From NCBI GenBank assembly GCA_038747545.1, contig JBCDJT010000044.1, positions 1-34,458 of the forward strand: 34,458 nt of DNA, read 5' to 3'. The stretch is from JBCCMF01 sp038747545. GTDB lineage: Bacteria > Bacteroidota > Rhodothermia > Rhodothermales > JBCCMF01. Of the stretch, positions 34,322-34,458 are shown piece after piece. The translations under genes and the position numbers were made by a program. Each line of letters begins with the position of its first letter. The first letter of the stretch is position 1. Under the pieces are notes generated by a model. The model was not told the origin of the DNA. It did no database searches and saw only the letters and a program-made list of their open reading frames with translations.

Positions 34322-34458
34322 ATGGCAAAAGAGCAATTTCAACGTACGAAGCCGCACGTGAACGTCGGCACGATCGGTCACGTCGACCACGGCAAGACCA
34401 CCCTCACCGCCGCCATCACCAAAGTGCTGGCTGAGAAAATGGGCGGCCAAGCGATGAA
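34322..34458 (+). CDS. tuf: Elongation factor Tu, N-terminal part
   Basis: The first 45 codons of EF-Tu, cut by the window end. The GTPase P-loop GHVDHGKTTL is intact and preceded by the family start MAKEQFQRTKPHVNVGTI. EF-Tu delivers aminoacyl-tRNA to the ribosome. The gene follows four tRNA genes in the order Thr-Tyr-Gly-Thr, as in the tufB operon of E. coli. A strong intrinsic terminator separates it from the tRNAs, so it is either attenuated readthrough or has its own promoter. No Shine-Dalgarno precedes the ATG. Confidence 0.98.
   Translation, partial: MAKEQFQRTKPHVNVGTIGHVDHGKTTLTAAITKVLAEKMGGQAM

Overview
The window is a GC-rich, gene-dense bacterial chromosome segment. It most resembles the Rhodothermota (Salinibacter/Rhodothermus/Rubrivirga-like relatives of Bacteroidota). 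This is an inference from content: a Bacteroidota-like EF-Tu N-terminus, a DUF6090-like membrane protein, a TonB receptor with a carboxypeptidase-regulatory-like N-terminal domain, an ECF sigma factor paired with a Ser/Thr kinase-TPR protein, and many start codons without a Shine-Dalgarno sequence. No rRNA, CRISPR array, transposase or phage gene was found.

Layout. 1-2643 (+): a perfect 17-copy heptanucleotide array, a VOC/glyoxalase-like protein, a 2-hydroxyacid dehydrogenase and a renalase-like flavoprotein. 2640-6791 (-): YidD, an M23/SH3 lipoprotein and an FtsX/MacB-type permease, facing a palindrome-containing intergenic region. 6973-7741 (+): two unknown small membrane proteins. 7880-11280 (+): hrcA-grpE-dnaJ (heat shock, without dnaK) followed by a flavin reductase-like protein. 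11281-11528: an imperfect inverted-repeat element. 11529-13895 (-): a PcrA/UvrD helicase. 14119-16103 (+): a 45-codon small ORF, a DUF6090-like protein, a decayed third copy of the same N-terminus and a secreted TPR protein. 16386-16742 (-): a PspB-like protein. 16911-19450 (+): an M1 metallopeptidase and a four-TM protein. 19435-19804 (-): a possible decayed gene. 19975-23663 (-): kinase-TPR, ECF sigma factor and a small HAD phosphatase-like protein. 23834-26367 (+): NupC transporter and NurA nuclease. 26377-27435 (-): two pseudopilin-like proteins. 27561-30424 (-): a lipoprotein coupled by an ATGA overlap to a TonB receptor. 30539-33565 (+): queA-ispD-ispF-dedA. 33646-34458 (+): tRNA-Thr, tRNA-Tyr, tRNA-Gly, tRNA-Thr and the start of tuf, the ancient order also seen in E. 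coli thrU-tyrU-glyT-thrT-tufB.

Functional groupings. HrcA, GrpE and DnaJ form a chaperone/repressor unit. The ECF factor and kinase form a probable signalling pair. IspD and IspF are two steps of the MEP isoprenoid pathway. The tRNA-tuf block supplies translation elongation, with a strong intrinsic terminator or attenuator before tuf.

The least expected signal is a family of short-period GACCT/GACCC-rich repeat tracts at gene 5' ends (1-119, 13896-13937, 25170-25200 and, antisense, 29893-29926). Three sites share the 14-mer GACCTGCC(G/A)AC(C/T)TG. A separate 24-bp tandem repeat is translated at the N-terminus of the TonB receptor.
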